Part shown: positions 60,341 through 64,000 of the stretch, piece by piece
How the letters are laid out: each line of letters opens with the position of its first letter
Numbering within the stretch: the stretch's first letter is position 1
Source: Arbacia lixula
Taxonomy: Eukaryota; Echinodermata; Echinoidea; Arbacioida; Arbaciidae
Length of the DNA stretch: 64,000 nt
Reading direction: 5' to 3'
Assembly (NCBI GenBank): GCA_963669155.1
Contig: OZ022581.1
Coordinates: 17,255,027-17,319,026, forward strand
The notes under the pieces: generated by a model
What the model saw: the letters and a program-made list of their open reading frames with translations, nothing else
Told to the model about the DNA's origin: nothing
Databases searched by the model: none
Position numbers and translations under genes: made by a program

Positions 60341-63300
60341 AACAAAATTCTGTCTGTGGTAGTGTCATTTTACATCCTTTAAAAATGGTATATTACATAC
60401 CATTTCTATTGGAAAGATATGCAAATATTTTACATGCATTTCAATTACACGTTCTTTAAATGGGTCAATGGTCCAATATGCACATGGATAAGGAATGATA
60501 AGGTATATACAGACCTAGTTATGGTAATACACTTCAAAATACATGTATCATAATCTAGGCTCTGCACTGCTGAGATAAATTTGATATTTAACATGAACTT
60601 CATGTTAGTGGTTCAAACATTGTATCAGTATGAACATAATGTAATAAAGCCAGGCTATTATGTATGCTCAGGCCTATATTAATGGGTGTATGATATACCG
60701 TGCATCAGAGCTTTGTATAAACACAATAGTTAGGAAGACAGAGACAGACATCTCTATATAAATTATACACTTCTTAAGACCTATATAGAGAAAGAGATAA
60801 ATGAGTGCCCGAAGGGATTGAAGCTCCAATATGAAGTTGAATGGAATACAAGTAGAAAAATTAGAAATATCCTTGGAAAAGTTTGAAACAACTCGGACAG
60901 GTGCTATTTATTATTTTATTCATTTGAGTCTTCTTGAAAAAAAAATACATGGTAGGCAACCTCGGTTAAAAAAAAAAAAACTACTTTACAGGTGCCTGTG
61001 CACCCTGTATATAGATACAAAACAGTTACATGTGGTAAAATTTTATGAAAAGCGGTTCACTTTGAAAATCAATATTTACAAGCATTGAATTATGATCTGT
61101 AACAGTCATGTGCAGCTATATTGGTCCTCAATACAGGTGTAATGTAGGTCTACTGTGCTTACTTTTCAGTGTACTTGTGCACTATTTTAAAACAAGGCTA
61201 AACTGGTACCTAGATCATCACTTGTCTACATTTGATGTACAATATTCCTTATACATGTACTATTATTTAAGTTTTCTCAAACATTTTTCCAGTCTGTTCA
61301 GTTTTTTGTATGCCATGTAGTTCTTTAATGTAAGTTGTTATCTCCCCTTTAATTAAAGGGAATATACTGTACTGGGAAGACAAAAACATTCCAAAAAAGG
61401 TGATCTTGAGCAATCTTCTGACCAATGGTCTCAAATTCATGTATTGTCCATTTTAGAAACTTGTTGAAAGTTATTCGCCCTCAAATGATCCAGATTTTCC
61501 ACAATTAGTGATTAAATCACAAATCCTCAAATTCATGTATTGTCCATTTTAGAAACCTGCTGAAAGTTATTTGCCCTCAAATGATCCAGATTTTCCACAA
61601 TTAGTGATTAAATCACAAATCCTCAAAATGTTTGGGCCAAACATTTTGAGGATTTCTGAGTACTCCAAATGTGGATCATTTGAGGGCAAATAACTTTCAG
61701 CAAGTTTCTAAAATGGACAATACATGAATTTAAGAGCATTAATTGGCAAGGAGATTGCTCAAGATCACCTTTTTTAATATTTTTTGTCTTCCCAGTACAG
61801 AATACAGTTATTCCCTTTAAGCACACAACTTAAGTTGATTTATAAAGAGAAAATAAAAATAACTATTTACAAAGTTTGCTCCAAGTCCTAGTTATGTCCT
61901 CTTCATATTTCCTGAAAGAAAAGGATGCCTCTCTCTTTCAATATTATCCCACCTATACCACAAATTAACAGATGTAAGAAGTTACTCACCATATCCCATT
62001 CTCTCCTTTATGCCACTTGCAAAATACACACACAACCCCTCGACTTACACTCAACACCCACTCATTAGTACACACACTCTCAAACACATACCCTCACACG
62101 TGCACCATATCATACACTCACTCTCATACATACACTACTAGTATTTATCATACAATCACTCTCACCCACTTCTCTCATACCTACAATACTTTATTACACA
62201 CATTACTATCTCAATTCAATTCAATACTTCTCATTTTGTTTTAACACTTAAAAGTGCTACAAATTCTTTCTAATACAAATTGAATCATGCTTCATTTGAA
62301 ATGCACATGAAAAATGAGTATAAAGTGTAATTTTAATGCATGTAAAAGATAATATACATCTCCAGTGGAACTGAATATAACTATATCCAGATAGCAGAAC
62401 TCTACACACTTCCTCATATACAATTAGACACCATTATCCTACTGATCCATGCCAACCATCAGACCAGACAATATTTCATCTTTAATTTGTTTGACATTCC
62501 TCAATAAGGATTCAAACACATTCAAAAGTAAAATATTTGCATACCAACAAAGATTCTTTGATTTCTTTTTTGTAATTTATGATTCTATATGACAACAATG
62601 TAATGGTCGTAGGCATCTTGACAGACTAAAAACAAAACGAAAGCACACTTACACTAATCCCTCACCTCATGCTACTAAACTACTCAGTTGAGCACAAGGC
62701 ATTACGACTAAACCAGACATCATTACAAGTTGTTCGATTGAATAACCACAACAAATGATAAATAATGAATTCATCTTAGCCACATGAGATTTCATTTGAT
62801 GGTTTCTCAAAAATACTGAGGTACAATTTTGCCCAAGGAAATCCTAATATAATGATGAATGTAACGCTAACTGGTACTGAATAATACCCCACTGTAGTGT
62901 ACTAGTACTTGGTATTTTGCACAATATAAACCTTTTGTCAATTCATTTCCATTGCCAAATTCTCTGTATACTGCAGCTCTGGGGCAGAATTGACCTTAAT
63001 GACCAGCCATTGACTGCCGTGCTTGTCTGATTTTCAATACATATACAGAAATAAAATTATGAAGCAAGTGAATGGAATTCTTCTGCCAGGCCTCACAGAA
63101 ACAGCCAAATAAGGAAATGGTGTATTAACCACAGTAACATTCTAAAGGGCTGTGTAGCCATGACCCCCTGACCCCACCCCCATCATGCTATTACATTATG
63201 GTTTCTTACTCTAACTGCACCTCAGCACCCCTTAGATGAGAGTTTAGTTGCAAGTACAGAAATTTAACACATTGTGTGCCAGACTATCTGCTCCACTACA

Positions 63301-64000
63301 TGGACTTGATGTTAAGTCTGTGTACAAACACACATGAATGTCACCATTAACCCCAAAGTTGATTAATCTGTATTAGATTGTACATTCAGGAATACACAAG
63401 TAGATTATCCATTTGTTGATATGTTGCAAGCCCCGTACACAAAAAAGTGGTTGTTTCCAGAAAGGTGTAAGACTCATTTAGAATTAAGAGTAAGACATGG
63501 TATAGAAGAACAGAGAAAGGGAGGAAGAAAATAAATTAAAGAGCATGAGTGACGGACAAAAAAGGGAGGAGTGGGAGCAAGGAAGACAGAGACAGAAAGA
63601 GAAATGTGATCATTTCACCAAAATAATGCACGACTAACCAGCAAATAAAATGGAATTGCTGGTAATACACTAAACTGTTAACTACCAAAACAGTGCATCC
63701 GTGTTGAATTAAGTTATCAATAATATCGTACCAACTATGGTTCAATACATAAATACGCTATGATTTGTTTACATATGAAAATATGAATGAAAACACACAC
63801 AATGTAACACTGATGAACATGAAAAAATACATGATGCAGGCTCAGGGTGATAAAGCTCCCACTCTACAATGAGAGCCCCTGTGAATAACCTGTATGATCT
63901 TTCTCACAGGGCATTAGCTCAATAGGGGCTTCTTCATTAGCCCGATGTGGGCAAAATAGCGAGCTTGTTCTGATCGGGTTAGCTAGCCAGATCACGAAAA
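60341..64000. other. Upstream flank of ZNF341
   Basis: AT-rich non-coding DNA. Contains the foldback element at 61353-61820 and a C/A/T-rich degenerate repeat (about 62020-62210). At the window edge a short sequence (63905-63935) resembles a tRNA-like A box. No supportable coding exon. Confidence 0.6.
61353..61820. mobile_element. 468-bp foldback element with TTAA ends
   Basis: The whole element is an inverted repeat. The left arm starts TTAAAGGGAATA and the right arm ends TATTCCCTTTAA; blocks such as GTACTGGGAAGACAAAAA, AAGGTGATCTTGAGCAATCT and GTATTGTCCATTTTAGAAAC are mirrored in the right arm. The centre is CCTCAAAATGTTTGG, one base, then its complement (61621-61651). The left arm carries a 96-bp tandem duplication (61431-61526, 61527-61622) that is single in the right arm. 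No protein is encoded. TTAA ends fit a piggyBac-type MITE. Confidence 0.88.

Noticed and set aside
1..64000. CRISPR arrays, operons, bacterial or viral genes
   Set aside because: No direct-repeat/spacer arrays, no dense prokaryotic-style coding and no viral structural or replication genes were seen; all signals are those of an animal nuclear genome.

Overview
The window is eukaryotic: spliced genes with GT/AG introns, long AT-rich non-coding stretches, many (GA)n/(CT)n microsatellites, poly-G/poly-C runs and several families of non-autonomous DNA transposons. The two protein-coding genes read as orthologues of vertebrate zinc-finger factors, yet have very different intron and repeat landscapes. 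Together with the LINE and MITE content this suggests a marine invertebrate, most likely a deuterostome such as an echinoderm. That placement is inference; no taxon-diagnostic sequence is present.

Layout. 1-16972 is non-coding (upstream or 5' intron of the first gene) and holds GA tracts, short TTAA-bounded elements, a CpG-rich 450-bp transposon-like insert (8808-9257) and a 123-bp hairpin (5144-5266). 16973-42611 (+) is an RREB1 (Ras-responsive element binding protein 1 / Drosophila hindsight) orthologue. It has an acidic, low-complexity N-terminal exon, a 19.3-kb intron, and one 5.2-kb exon carrying 18 C2H2 fingers and seven CtBP-type PxDLS-like motifs. Its AU-rich 3' UTR probably runs to 42.7-45.7 kb. 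48093-50210 (+) is a 5'-truncated LINE with an intact reverse-transcriptase reading frame, in the gap between two tail-to-tail genes. 51345-60146 (-) is a nine-exon ZNF341 orthologue whose exons join in phase to give 925 codons. 60147-64000 is its upstream flank and contains a 468-bp inverted-repeat (foldback) element.

The two genes encode sequence-specific nuclear factors. By family knowledge, RREB1 acts downstream of Ras/MAPK and recruits CtBP, and ZNF341 is a DNA-binding activator (STAT1/STAT3 promoters in humans). Nothing in the sequence shows that they act together.

The most unusual signal is in ZNF341. The 3' end of exon 4, with its splice donor and an adjacent 80-bp TTAA element, is repeated at an exact 180-bp period in the next intron. 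This creates a candidate 36-nt in-frame mini-exon. A second, decayed exon fragment derived from exon 8 lies in intron 7.
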